Position numbers and translations under genes: made by a program
Part shown: one piece after another, positions 12,165 through 25,327 of the stretch
How the letters are laid out: each line of letters begins with the position of its first letter
Position numbering within the stretch: position 1 is the first letter of the stretch
Notes under the pieces: model-generated
Databases searched by the model: none
Told to the model about the DNA's origin: nothing
The model's input: the letters and a program-made list of their open reading frames with translations, nothing else
NCBI GenBank assembly: GCA_014529385.2
Contig: CM043962.1
Span: 86,647,180-86,711,179, forward strand
Length of the DNA stretch: 64,000 nucleotides
Origin: Adiantum capillus-veneris
Taxonomy: Eukaryota; Streptophyta; Polypodiopsida; Polypodiales; Pteridaceae
Direction of reading: 5' to 3'

Positions 12165-15100
12165 TTGCACACCACATTTTTGAAGTTATATTTTGTGCTA
12201 CAAATTATCCCAAGCTCTTATTTCCATGGGACCATACTAGCTAGCATTAGCATGTCACATCCGACGTTTGCTATGCCTAGGGCCACCCATATGAACTGTG
12301 GGCCACCACATGGCACAACACCATACCAAACGTGGAATCCAAGGGCTTCCTATGCGCCAAGCCCAATGCCAATACATACTCCACATGTAGTCTCTGGAGC
12401 AACTCCACCCACGGTTCCTGCTCACTTAGGTGACTTGGCAACATTTGCTCAAGCTATCGGTCGATCAATTGCTGAGAATATGCGTAATAGGCCTGATAGA
12501 GAACCTAGAAGTAAGGCAATACAAATAGCCAAGCTCACACAAAAATTTAGTGGAGACGGGGATGTGAGAAAGCATATCGAAGTGTTTGAACAAATATGTG
12601 ATTCTCTAGGAGAACACAATGACCTGCATAAGAGTAATGCTTTAAGCCTAACCTTAAGTGGAAAGGCTTGGGATTGGTATAGAACCCTAAGGGTGGAAGA
12701 AAAAACGATTCACCCTACTCTTAGGAGACTGTTCTTAAAAGAATACATACAAGAGGGAGTGCTTTGGGGTGTAGCCTCTCAGCTCGCAGAAAGCCCAACG
12801 AGAGGAAGGAGAGTCGGTGAGAGACTTCATTAGTTGCTTGAAGCATTTGAATTCTCGTTGTAATCCAAATGAACGATTCAATAATAATCAATTGCTTGAT
12901 AGATTCATTAGGGGATTACGACATGAGGATAATGGTCTAGTCATTAGAGGTATCACCACTTGGGAAGTAGTCACCACCAATGCGATCCAATTGGAGGATA
13001 ATTTAGTGATTTAAGGAGAAAGAGTGTCTGTTGAGTCTTAATCTATTAGCTCGCAAGCATCGCGGCATCAACCAATGACCCTAAAGCCTATTGCTAAGGA
13101 GCCAAAGATATCTGAGATGACTTTAGCAGATCTCACCAAGGCCATTCAAGAGACTCTAACAGACAATCGTGCTCCACAAAACAATCATATGTATCCAAGG
13201 ACGAGCAACAATGGTGCTCAGTATGCTATGGACCGCATAGTACGAGTGAATGCCCTACTTTTAGAGTAAAATTCAATGGGAACTGCAATGCGTGTGGGAG
13301 GTATGGTCATCAAGCTAAGGATTGCATAGTATTTAAGCATGCGATGGCCAATAGACCAACCTTAGCATGAACAGACACACATCGAGTGCCTGCATTGATG
13401 TCGGCCCCACCTCTTGAACAAACAACACAACACATGGTCCCTAGGGTCCAAAATTTTGTTCAAACAACAGCCTTACCACCTCCAGTACGAGGACCACAAC
13501 CACCACATCCAAGAATCACTTCTGTGAATCAAGTAGGTTGTGAGTCATCCATTGCTTGTTTGGAAGGCTGTGAGGAAGATATAGACCCTAATATTGCCTA
13601 TGGGATGGATGTGCTTGAAGAAAGTCCACAATACTACATGGAGAACTATTGGGGACAAGTCAAACGTGTCTATCAAGTAGTTGCTCTTGCTACAAGAGGC
13701 CAAAATATCAATTACACTGCTAAGAGACCACCTCTTCAATGCTATGAGTGTGCATCGCGTGGCCGAGTGTCCTATTAGGCTACAAAAGAACGCCACACTA
13801 ATGCAAACCAATCAAGTGAGCACATCTACAATGGCGATACTCATGTGTAATTGATGTGGCATAGATCATTTGATTGCGCAATGTCCAAATAATCCAAATG
13901 CACCGAAGATCACGCCATTAAACTTGATTGAGGTTACCAAGGAGCCATCATAGAGTACACCTGGGGTACCAGTAAACGTACTCACACGATTGATGCTCCA
14001 AAAAAAAAAAAAAATCTCGAGGAAAGAGACACGGCATCAATTTCCCAATCTTTGAAAAAGAACAAAACACGAAGGAAGAGATCGCAAAAAGCAGTGAAGT
14101 CAGACCCCATTTCAAAGACCATAGGGATTGGTGACGACCCCGTATATATGAACGACGCTGAAGAGGATTCTGATTTAGGTGAAATCATGGAGACCAAAAC
14201 GACCACTAAGATAGAAACCAACAAGGAAGATCTTCATGAGCCACAATGGCCAGGATCCAAGAAGAAGATAAGAATTGATCCAAACCCTACAGAGGAGATG
14301 AGCGAGTCAAGCAATTACGGAGTTTGGTAGAAGATACCCAAAGGGATCTAGAACCAGCACATAGGCAGATCCAGATTACAGACACCGTGTTCCCTATGCA
14401 ACAGCAACCTCACCAAGTCCATAGATCCTTAGCCATACCTAGTGTCATCCAGGAAGAAAGTGACTTAAAGTCATGGGAAAGTGGGCATACTCACTTCTTG
14501 ATGGAAAGAATGTTAGAGGGACTACCTGATCCTATCAAAGAAATGGAGATCCCATCTTCCCCACGTCAAGGGGCTGAATCCCAAAAGGTGCCGTTAAACA
14601 TTGCCAAATTGATGGATTTCATGTCTTCAGAAGTTAGAACTACCATCATGTCCAAACTATATAAAGACCCCGAGCTAGTCTCAGGTCTTCGAGCCTTCCT
14701 CAATGGTGAACTAAAGTTTGGGCTACCACAATTTGCATAGATGGATGGAGCTGGGGAGATGCCAATAGAGGAGGAACACTTAGATCCACAACCCAACCTA
14801 GATGAGAACCTTGTTATAGAAATACCTGTTAACAAGTTGGGACAATACTTTGAGGGTGATGAATCCAATGCGACCATACCAATCACTACTAAGGGATTAA
14901 CTGTGAAGGGAATCCTTGATGGTGGCGTTGGGGTTGGCATTGTGACTAAAATTTGATGGGAAACTATGGGAAGACCTCACCTTGCGACCACAACCATAGT
15001 AGTAAAGATGGCCAATGGGTCTATTGTTAAACCTATTAGGATGCTAGAAGATCTCAAGATCAAGGTATTTGGACATAAAATAAGAGTTACCTTCATTGTT

Positions 15101-15706
15101 ATGGATTTCTCCAAGCACACTATGACATCTGAGATAATCTTAGGACGTCCTTTCATGAGGGAAGCAAAAATGGTGCATGACTGGTCTAAAAACCATGTCT
15201 ACTTGCAGTTCCAATATTGTGTCATTCGAGTGGATCTTGTAATTGGTAGAGCACATCCTCTAGGAAACATGTTTATAATTAATCATAGATCTGACGCCAC
15301 AGCTCACTTGGCCCCATTGCAGTATTGTTACACGTGTAAAGCGGACACTGATGTTGGGGAAGATTCTCCTTATATGGATGTACTACCTGGGATGGCTGAA
15401 TCAGACAGTGTGGATTGGGTCCACCTAGCAGCAACCATAGACACTTGGGGAAACAGGGGGACGACCTGGGTAACACCTGAGGGCGATGAAATGCCACCAT
15501 TCATACCCTTAAATATGCTAGAAGCAATGCATATAGCTTCCTACAAGACTCATCCTAATATAACGAAGAAAACATACAAGTGGGTCCCTAAAGCTTCTTT
15601 AGCAACCATAGCTAGTGCTAAACGAGTATGCACAATAAAAGTCAAAACATTGACGCAGACCTACACATTCACATCCGGTACACTGAAACAGATACCTATG
15701 TCATAA
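12165..15706 (+). pseudogene. Gag-protease pseudogene, copy A
   Basis: A decayed Gag-protease reading frame broken by several frameshifts and stops. The Gag core (FSGDGDVRKHIEVFEQICDS and on, about 12550-12760) is followed by zinc-knuckle remnants (about 13285 and 13735) and a retropepsin whose site reads ILDGGVGVGI (about 14910) where copy C has DGGAG. The protein tail continues to TYKWVPKA (about 15580). There is no RT, RNase H or integrase here or in the two sister copies. Compared with copy C, about 765 bp is missing at 15618-15622, which removes the protein C-terminus, the polypurine tract and the LTR start. No 5' LTR is visible upstream. Confidence 0.85.
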
Positions 15707-15858
15707 AACACCTTTGATCCTCATCACTCGAGTGATGGAGGGTAGGTAGGATTAGTACGATATGAGTTTTTCTGTTTTAGAGTTTAGTGATTAACAAAGT
15801 TCTTTCTTCCCACTGATGTGCCTCCTAGAGGTATTCTTTGTGTTTCCTCGTGTATACA
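15622..15858 (+). repeat. Partial 3' LTR of copy A
   Basis: Matches the distal two thirds of the copy C LTR (25472-25700), from the ACGAGTATGCACAATAAAAG stretch to ...TACA. The LTR start was lost in the deletion described for copy A. Confidence 0.7.
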
Positions 15859-16185
15859 GGAATGTATTGCTATTGTTAGGATTTGGAACTTCATGGAATC
15901 TTTCGCTCGTCCACTTTTCAAATCAAGCACGATCATCAACACAAACATGTGTTTCTTGTCCATTAGCATTGCCCCTTATCTTTTTTGCATCCATGTTTGT
16001 TTTCTTTAATTGTAATTGGTAGAATAATATTCAACTCATTTGATTAGTATCAAACATTAAATTCAATGTAATTTTTTGTCATAAGCACTTGTCTAGGTGT
16101 AAAAATCAAGCAGTCCGACTAAGCTAGTTTGACCAAGTTAGGCGTTAGAGATCTTCTCTTAATACCATGGGGAATGCTATGTGCG
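15859..16185 (-). repeat. Diverged R1-like flank shared by copies A and B
   Basis: This sequence recurs inverted at 17692-18013 beside copy B, so A and B share flanking DNA. Its reverse complement is recognisably but distantly similar to the internal part of R1 (49735-49900), including the ATGGTATTAA start and an ATTTAATGTTT block. A and B therefore look like parts of an inverted segmental duplication rather than two independent insertions. Confidence 0.6.
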
Positions 16186-16434
16186 TATGTCGCACGTGTC
16201 AATGCAAGGAACTTGCCAATACATTGTGTGCGAGCCACAGATAGCTCCAAGCACACAACTAGCCTAAACTAGTAAGCTCAAAAAAGATGATGGTGTGTCA
16301 CTCATTGCTCTATGCTTGCTGTCATGGAGGATTCCTCGTAGCAAAGAAGAGGGAGATGCCGCTACGCCGCGCTCAACCGCCTCGCTGCCGTCGTGCCGCC
16401 GCAATGCTCGATCTCACACACTCTCTCTCTCTCT

Positions 16435-16491
<57 letters not shown>

Positions 16492-17427
16492 ACACACACA
16501 AGGAGATGAAGAAGAAGAAGATGGAGATGGAACAAGAGCACTCTTCAATTGCACAAATGAGAGAATGAGTGAATTTTAGGTTTAGTTGACTTTTATATGG
16601 GCTCGCCCCATTCACACTTGGACGTCCATGCTTAGCCAACCAATCCCTTGAATGCTCTAGTTAGAGTGCGTCTCTCATCGGCGATCACTCTTACCCTTTT
16701 CCTATTGGACCGACAAGCATAGCACCTGACTCTACCAAATAAATAATACGGCGTCCGCCTTAGGTGATAGGAATGTGCAGATTCCATCCTCGGAAGCTAT
16801 TGAGTTGAAGCTCATTCGTCGAGGTGGAAGAACATTTGAGATGAATGTCCTTAGCCTCCTTCAGTCACTGCAAAATCAAACAACATTGGCACAATAATTG
16901 CATCCTCATAAGCAATAAAAAAGCATATGTAGTTGTAGGCAGACAATTTGATTGGTAACATAATTTTAAACCATTTGTTAGCAATAAACATTAAATTGCA
17001 ATATAATCAAACATATAAATAGTTGTAAAGTTAAAAAACTAAACAAGTATGGGGTCACTAATTTAACGGTCGAAAGGCACTAAAGATCGACTATTAATAC
17101 CATGGGTAAGCTTCTCAATTTTCTCTGGTCAATTAAGTTGTTTAATCGCTAGAGCCAAGTATTTCATGTCCAAGGACTGACTAGAGGCTATACCTACAAG
17201 ACCTTGTAGTTAAGCTACGATAAAAAGAATTGCTCATGAAATCATCGCCTGATTTATTTCCTTTTCTTTGACCCCCCCACGGTCTTTTCACATTGTTTCG
17301 GTTTTGATGTGCGTGCTTATTTTGTATGCCTTGGATTTTTTGCTTTTCAAGGAAAAGCGCCCACACTGGGAACCTCTAGGGCTCTAGTACCATAGGCGAT
17401 ACATGTGAGTGAAGTACCAAATCAAGC
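16186..17427 (-). mobile_element. R1 LTR-element 3' end, minus strand
   Basis: An inverted copy of 49415-50693. On the minus strand it reads internal 3' sequence (17427 to about 16795) then an LTR (about 16790-16186) ending CGCACA. It lacks about 30 bp that held the polypurine tract and first LTR bases. The LTR has a TATAAAA box (16591-16597) and, downstream, CA and CT tracts (16420-16499). No pol sequence is present. Confidence 0.75.
16420..16499. repeat. CT/CA microsatellite in the R1 LTR
   Basis: A CT run (16420-16437) followed by a CA run with one interruption (16439-16499). Confidence 0.95.
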
Positions 17428-17691
17428 TAAGATTTCTCTTCCAGCTTAAGATTTTACATTGTGGCACTTTATTTTTATTTTTTATTTTTTGTACGTTTTT
17501 AGCATTTTAATTTTGTAACTTTGGGGGGTCATATAACACTATTACCCTTCCCAAGCTCATCACATTAGTAAACTCCCTTTATAATACTTAAGCTAAAGGT
17601 CAATAGTGACTAAGCCCACTAGAAATCCCTAGTACATTTCACACAATGCTGCCTACTTCGGATTAAGAACCTAAGTCACCATTGATAATTA
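17428..17691. other. Unassigned spacer
   Basis: AT-rich sequence between the inverted R1 remnant and the copy B flank; no gene or repeat recognised. Confidence 0.5.
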
Positions 17692-18013
17692 GGAAGGCAT
17701 TCCCCATGGTATTAAGAGAAGATCTCTAACACCTAGCTTGGTCAAACTAGCTTAGTCAGACTGCTTGATTTTTAAACCTAGACAAGTTATTATGACAAAA
17801 ATTACATTGAATTTAATGTTTGATACTAAGCAAATGCGTTGAATATTATGCTACCAATTACAATTAAAGCAGACAAACATGGATGCAAAAAAGATAAGGG
17901 GCAATGCTAATGGACAAGAAACACCCTTTTGTGTTGATGATCGTGCTTGATTTGAAGGGTGACAAGAGAAAGATTCCATGAAGATCCAAATCCTAACCAC
18001 AGCAACACGTTCC

Positions 18014-18391
18014 TGTACATACGAGGAAACACAAAGAATACCTCTAGGAGGCACATCAGTGGAAAGAAAGAACTTTGCTAATCACTAAACTCTAAAACAG
18101 AAACACTCCTATCGTACTAATCCTACCTACCCTCCATCACTCGAGTGATGAGGATCAAAGGTGTTTTATGACATAGGTTTCTGTTTCAGTGTATCGGATG
18201 TGAATGTCTAGGTCTGGATCAATGTTTTGACTTTTATTGTGCATACTCGTTTGCTAATTGCTCTTGCTCTTTATTATTTTTGTTTTTTGTGAGTATACGG
18301 CTTTATATATACATTCCCTAAGATTGGGAGATTGAGATATCAGGGAGGAAGGTTGAGAGGGGAGTGAGTAAATGATGACTGTTAGCAAACA
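18014..18391 (-). repeat. 3' LTR of copy B
   Basis: On the minus strand it starts TGTTTGCTAACAG and ends ...TACA, about 378 bp, matching the copy C LTR. The candidate polypurine tract is at 18392-18405 (minus strand AAGGAAGGGAGGAG). Its outer boundary is inferred from where copy C diverges. Confidence 0.75.
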
Positions 18392-18412
18392 CTCCTCCCT
18401 TCCTTGGGTAGA

Positions 18413-21400
18413 TTATACCGTTTGAAATGTGCTCGTCACCTTTTGAAACCAATTGTTCCAGTTGGTACTAGGTGAGGATTTTTGCCAGTAGTTTTCTATT
18501 ACCTTAGGTGCCTCATCGAGTTGCAAGGGTGGTAAGGTACTCTCCCAGGATGGAACTTGAAGTGGTTCATTAGGTGATTCTTGAACACTGGGAGGTGTGA
18601 ATTCCGTTGTAGCTTTATGGAGGTCCACTATTATAGGTGGAGGATGTGGAGAAGCTTTTACCTCTATGGATGCATTACATGAGGAGCTAGAAGCTTCATG
18701 GGACTCCCCCCTTCCTGAGCTAGGTGGAACAAATTGTTCTTTCTTCGGTACCCAAACTAGCTCTGGAGCGGGTGTGTAGCCTTCTGTGATTTTTTTCTTT
18801 CCACGATCGTCGATTTGTTTTGGAGCTACAAGATTGGGCATACATGGGTCAGGTGATAGATAAGAACACAATCTACGTTTTGGCACCTAGATTTGATCAT
18901 TGCCTTGATAGTAGCCTTGGGCTTCTATAGTCGTTTAGGAATCCAATGCCACGTTTCCTTACATTTCTTGGAGCAAGTGGGACGTTTCTTACAAGGCTTC
19001 TGTTTTTTAGCATCAACCATGGTCGCTAAAGAAGATTTAGGGACCCACTTGTATGTTTTCTTTGTTATATGAGGATGAGTCTTGTCAGAAGCTATATGCA
19101 TTTTGCTTCTAGCATATTTAAGGGTAGGAGTGGTGGCATTTCATCCCCCTCAGGTGTTACCCAGGTCGTCCCCCTGTTTCCCCGAGTGTCTATGGTTGCT
19201 GCTAAGTGGACCCAATCCACATTGTCCGACTCAGTCATCCCAGGTAGTACATCCATATAAGGAGAATCTTCCACAACATCAATGTCCGCTTTACACGTGT
19301 AACAATATTGCAATGGGGCAGAGTGAACTGTGGTGTCAGATCTATGATTAATTATAAACCTGTTTCCTAGGGGATGTGCTCAACCAGTTACAAGATCTAC
19401 TCGAATAACAAAATGTTGGAACTGTAAGTAGACATGGTTTTTAGACCAGTCATGCACCATTTTTGCTTCCCTCATAAAAGGACGTCCTAAGATCATCTCA
19501 GATGACATTGTGTGCTTGGAGAAATCCATAACAATGAAGGTAACTCTTATTTTATGTCCAAAGATCTTCATCTTGAGATCTTATAGCATCCCAATAGGTT
19601 TAACAATAGACCCATTGGCCATCTTCACTACTATGGTTGTGGTCGCAAGGTGAGGTCTTCCCATAGTTTCCCAGCAATTTTTAGTCACAATGCTAACCCC
19701 AGCGCCACCATCAAGGATTCCATTCACAGTTAATCCCTTAATAGTGATTGGTATGGTTGCATTGGATTTATCACCCTCAAAGTATTATCCCAACTTGTTA
19801 ACAGGTATTTCTATAACAAGGTTCTCATCTAGGTTGGGTTGTGGATCTAAGTGTTCCTCCTCTATTGGCATTTCCCCAGCTCCATCCATCTGTGCAAATT
19901 GTGGTAGCCCAAACTTCAGTTCTCCATTGAGGAAGGCTCGAAGACCTGAGACTAGCTCAGGGTCTTTATATAGTTTGGATATGATGGTGGTTCTAACTTC
20001 TGAAGACATGAAATCCATCAATTTCGCAATGCTTAGGTGGCACCTTTTGGGCTTCAGTCCCTTGATGTGAGGAAGATGGGATCTCCATTTCTTCGATAGG
20101 ATCAGGTAGTCCCTCTGTAAACATTCTTTCCATCAAGAAGTGAGTACGCCCACTTTCCCATGTCATTAAGTCACTTTCTTCTTGGATGACACTAGGTATG
20201 GCTAAGGCTCTATGGACTTGGTGAGGTTGTTGTTGCGTAGGGAACACGGTGTCTGTAATCTGGATCTACCTAGGTGCTGGTTCTAGATCCCTTTGGGTAT
20301 GTTCCACCAAACTCCTTAATTGCTTGACTCGCTCGATCTCCTCTGTAGGGTTTGGATAAGTTTCTATCTTCTTCTTAGATCCTGGCCATTGTGGCTCATG
20401 AAGATCTTCCTTGTTGGTTTCTATCTTAGTGGTCCTTTTGCTCTCCATGGTTTCACCTGAATTAGAATCCTCTTCAACGTCATTCATAAATACGGGGTCG
20501 TCACCAATCCCTATGTTGGTCTTTGAACTGGAGTGTGACTTCGCTGCTTTTTGCGATCTCCTCCTTCGTGTTTTCTTCTTTTTTTGAGATTGGGCAATTG
20601 ATGCCGTGTATCTTTCCTCAAAAATATGATTTTGTTTTTGGAGCATCGATCATGTGAGTACGTTTACTGGTACCACAGGGATACTTTGTGATGGCTCCTC
20701 AGTAACCTCAATCAAGTTTGATGGTGTGATCTTCGGTGCATTTGGATTATTTGGACATTGGGCAATCAGATGATCTATGCCACATCAATTATACATGAGT
20801 ATCAGCATTGTATGTGCTTGCTTGATTGGTTTGAATTTGTGTGGCGTTCTTTTGTAGCCTAATAGGACACTCGGCCACACGATGCGGACCTCCACACTCA
20901 TAGCATTGAAGAGGTGATCTCTTAGCAGTGTAATTGATATTTTGGCCTCTTGCCGCAAGAGAAGCTACTTGATATACAGGTTTGTCCTATGCCCAATAGT
21001 CCTTCATGTAGTATTGTGGACTTTCTTCAAGCACATCCATCCCATAGGCATTATTAGGGTCCATATCTTCCTCACAGCCTTTTAAACAAGCAATATATGA
21101 CTCACAACCCACTTGATTCACATTAGTGATTCTTGGATGTGGTGGTTGCGGTCCTAGCACTGGAGGTGGTAAGGGTGTTGTTTGAACAACATTTTGGGCC
21201 CTAGGGACCACGTGTTGTGCTGTTTGTTAAAGAGTTGGGGCCGGCATCAATGCAGGCACTAGAGGTGTGTCTATCCATGCTAAGGTTGGTCTATTGGCCA
21301 TTGTGCGCTTAAATACTATGCAATCCTTAGCTTGATGACCATACCTTCCACAGGCATTGCAATTCCCATTGAATTTTACTCTAAAAGTAGGGCATTCACT

Positions 21401-21565
21401 GGTACTATGCGGTCCATAGCATACTGAGCACCATTGTTCCTCCCTTCCTGGATACATATGATTGTTTTGAGGAGCACGATTGTCTCTAAGACTCTCTTGA
21501 ATAGCCTTGATGAGATCTTCTAAAGTCATCTCAAATATCTTTGGCTCTTTAGCAATAGGCTTTAG
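18413..21565 (-). pseudogene. Gag-protease pseudogene, copy B
   Basis: Minus-strand sister of A and C, truncated at its 5' end within the region between Gag core and zinc knuckles (LKPIAKEPK, near 21565), where it joins copy C head to head. It retains two zinc knuckles (about 21420-21330), a third near 20900, the protease segment (about 19780-19390, with many breaks) and an intact C-terminal piece (18886-18413). That piece has the ELVWVPKK motif and a Pro/Ser-rich tail ending NWFQKVTSTFQTV just before the polypurine tract. Numerous stops and frameshifts make it non-functional. Confidence 0.85.
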
Positions 21566-21567
21566 AG

Positions 21568-24500
21568 AGCATAGAAGTAAGGCAGTACAAATAGCCAAGC
21601 TCACACAAAAATTTAGTGGAGACGGGGATGTGAGAAAGCATATCGAAGTGTTTGAACAAATATGCGATTCTCTAGGAGAACACAATGACCTACATAAGAG
21701 CAATGCTTTAAGCCTAACCTTAAGTGGAAAGGCTGGGGATTGGTATAGAACCCTAAGGGTGGAAGAAAAAACGATTTACCCTACTCTTATGAGTCTGTTC
21801 TTAAAATAATACATACGAGAGGGAGTGCTTTGGGGTGTAGCCTCTCAGCTCCAGAAAGCCCAACGAGAGGAAGGAGAGTAAGTGAGAGACTTTATTAGTC
21901 GCTTGAAGCATTTGAATTCTCGATGTAATCCAAATGAGCGCTTCAACAATAACCAATTGCTTGATAGATTCATTAGGGGATTACGACATGAGGATATCTA
22001 CAATGGCTTAGTCATTAGAGGTATCACCACTTGGGAAGCAGTCACCACCAATGATCCAATTGGAGGATAATTTAATGATTCAAGGAGAAAGAGTGTCTGT
22101 TGAGACTAAATCTATTAGCTCGCAAGCATCAGGGCATCAGCCAATGACCCTAAAGCCTATTGCTAAGGAGCCAAAGATATCTGAGATGACTTTAGCAGAT
22201 CTCACCAAGGCTATTCAAGAGAGTCTTAGAGACAATCGTGCTCCACAAAACAATCATATATATCCAAGAAGGGAGCAACAATGGTGCTCAGTATGCTATG
22301 GACCGCATAGTATCAGTGAATGCCCTACTTTTAGAGTAAAATTCAATGGGAATTGCAATGCCTGTGGGAGGTATGGTCATCAAGCTAAGGATTGCATAGT
22401 ACTTAAGCGCGCGATGGCCAATAGACCAACCTTAGCATGGACAGACACACCTCGAGTGCCTGCATTGATGACGGCCCCACCTCTTGAACAAACAACACAA
22501 CACATGGTCCCTATGGCCCAAAATTTTGTTCAAACAACACCTTTATCACCTCCAGTGCTAGGACCGCAACCACCACATCCGAGAATCACTTCTGTGAATC
22601 AAGTGGGTTGTGACTCATCTATTTCTTGTTTGGAAGGCTGTGAGGAAGATATAGATCCTAATATTGCCTATGGGATGGATGTGCTTGAAGAAAGTCCACA
22701 ATACTACATGGAGGACTATTGGGGACAAGTCAAACCTGTATATCAAGTAGCTGCTCTTGCGGCAAGAGGCCAAAATATCAATTACACTGCTAAGAGACCA
22801 CCTCTTCAATGCTATGAGTGTGGAGGTCCACATCGTGTAGCCGAGTGTCCTATTAGGCTACAAAAGAACGCCACACTAATGCAAACCAATCAAGTGAGCA
22901 CGTCTACAATGCCGATACTCATGTGTAATCAATGTGGCATAGATCATTTGATTGCCCAATGTCCAAATAATCCAAATGCGCCGAAGATCACGCCATTAAA
23001 CTTGATTGAAGTTACCGAGGAGCCATCACCAAGTACACCCGTGGTACCAGTAAACGTACTCACACGATCGATGCTCCAAAAACAAAATTATATTCTTGAG
23101 GAAAGAGACACGGCATCAATTGCCCAATCTCAGAAAAAGAAGAAAACACGAAGAAAGAGATCGCAAAAAGCAGCGAAGTCAGACCCCAATTCAAAGACCA
23201 ACATAGGGACTGGTGACGACCCCGTATATATGAACGACGCTGAAGAAGATTCTGATTCAGGTGAAACCATGGAGACCAAAACGACCACTAATATAGAAAC
23301 CAACAAGGAAGATCTTCATGAGCCACAATGGCCAGGATCCAAAAAGAAGATAGGAACTTACCCAAACCCTACAGAGGAGATTGAGCGAGTCAAGCAATTA
23401 AGGAGTTTGGTAGAAGATACCCAAAGGGATTTAGAACCAGCACCTAGGAAGATCCAGATTACAGACACCGTGTTCCCTACGCAACAACAACCTCACCAAG
23501 ACCATAGACCCTTAGCCATACCTAGTGTCATCCAAGAAGAAAGTGACTTAATGTCATGGGAAAGTGGGCGTACTCACTTCTTGATGGAAAGAATGTTTAC
23601 AGAGGGACTACTTGATCCTATTGAAGAAATGGAGATCCCATCGTCCCCACGTCAAGGGACTCAAGGCCAAAAGGTGCCGTTAAACAATGCCAAATTGATG
23701 GATTTCATGTCTTTAGAAGTTAGAACCACCATCATGTCCAAACTATATAAAGACCCTGAGGTAGTCTCAGCTCTTCGAGCCTTCCTCAATGGAGAACTGA
23801 AGTTTGGGCTACCACAATTTGCACAGATGGATGGAGCTGGGGAGATGCCAATAGAGGAGAAACACTTAGATCCACAACCCAACCTAGATGAGAACCTTGT
23901 TATAGAAATACCTGTTAACAAGTTGGGGAAATACTTTGAGGGTGATGAATCCAATGCGACCATACCAATCACTACTAAGGGATTAACTATGAAGGGAATC
24001 CTTGATGGTGGTGCTGGGGTTAGCGTTGTGACTAAGAATTGCTGGGAAACTATGGGAGGACCTCACCTTGCGACCACAACCATAGTAGTGAAGATGGCCA
24101 ATGGGTCTATTGTTAAACCTATTGGGATGCTAGAAGATCTCAAGATCAAGGTCTTTGGACATAAAATAAGGATTACCTTTATTGTTATGGATTTCTCCAA
24201 ACACACTATGGCATCGGAGATGATCTTAGGATGTCCTTTCATGAGGGAAGCAAAAATGGTGCATGATCGGTCTAAAAACCATGTCTACTTGCAGTTCCAA
24301 GATTCTGTCATTCGAGTGGATCTTGTAACTGGTCGAGCACATCCTCTAGGAAATAGGTTTATAATTGATCATAGATCTGAAACCACAGTTCACTCGGCCC
24401 CATTGCAGTATTGTGATACGTGTAAAGTGGACACTGATGTTGGGGAAGATTCTCCTTATATGGATGTACTACCTGGGATGACTGAGTCGGACAATGTGGA

Positions 24501-25306
24501 TTGGGTCCACCTAGCAGTAACCATAGACACTTGGGGAAACAGAGGGACGACCTAGGTAACACATGAGGGGGATGAAATGCCACCGCTCGTACCCTTAAAT
24601 ATGCTAGAAGCAATACATATAGCTTCTGACAAGACTCAGCCTAATATAACAAAGCAAACATACAAGTGGGTCCCTAAAGCTTCTTTTGCGACCATAGCTA
24701 GTGCTAAAAAACAGAAGCCTTGTAAGAAATGTCCCACTTGCTCCAAAAAATGTAAGGAAACGTGGTGTTGGATTCGTAAAAAACTATTGGAAGGCCAAGG
24801 CTACTATCAAGGAAATGATCAAATCTGGGTGCCAAAACGTAGATTGTATTCTTACCTGTCACCTAACCCATGTAAGCCCAATCCTGTAGCTCCAAAACAA
24901 ATTGACAATCACGGAAAGAAAAAAATTACAGAATGCTACACACCTACTCCAGAGCTAGTTTGGGTACCAAAGAAGGAACGATTTGTTCCACCTAGCTCAG
25001 GAAGGGGGGAGTCCCATGAAGCTTCTAGCTCCTCATGTAATGCATCCATAGAGGTATGTAAAAGCTTCTCCACAGTCTCCACTTACAATAGTGGACCTCC
25101 ATAAAGCTACAAAGGACTCCACACGTCCTAGTGTTGAAGAATCACCTGATGAACGACTTCAAGTTCGTTCATGGGAGAGTACCTTACCACCCTTGCAACT
25201 TGACGAGGCACCTAAGGTAAGAGAAAACTACTGGCAAAAATCCTGTCCTATTACCAACTGGAACGATTGGTTTCAAAGGGTGATAAGCTCATTTCAAATG
25301 GTATGA
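21568..25306 (+). pseudogene. Gag-protease pseudogene, copy C (best preserved)
   Basis: Starts inside the Gag core (KAVQIAKLTQKFSGDGD). Breaks relative to A and B: an in-frame stop near 21808, another near 21880, a 2-bp loss near 22052, TGG to TAG at 24553-24555 and a 4-bp insertion near 25056. The main open stretch, 22051-24555, is 834 codons. It holds a CX2CX3HX4C knuckle, a standard CCHC knuckle, two more CX2CX3HX4C knuckles (CYECGGPHRVAEC and CNQCGIDHLIAQC) and a retropepsin (ILDGGAGVSVV, near 24000). After the TAG come a Cys/Lys-rich patch (KPCKKCPTCSKKCKETWC) and three WVPK motifs. It ends 7 bp before the polypurine tract. There is no RT or integrase, so the family is Gag-protease only. 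Confidence 0.88.
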
Positions 25307-25313
25307 TCTACCC

Positions 25314-25327
25314 AAGGAAGGGGGGAG
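25314..25327 (+). other. Polypurine tract of copy C
   Basis: AAGGAAGGGGGGAG sits directly before the LTR start TGTTTGC at 25328. Confidence 0.85.

Noticed and set aside
16287-16639. ORFs rich in HTHTHT or VCVCVC
   Set aside because: Read-through of CA/CT microsatellite; the same happens at 50285-50607 (SLSLSL) and 11511-11862.
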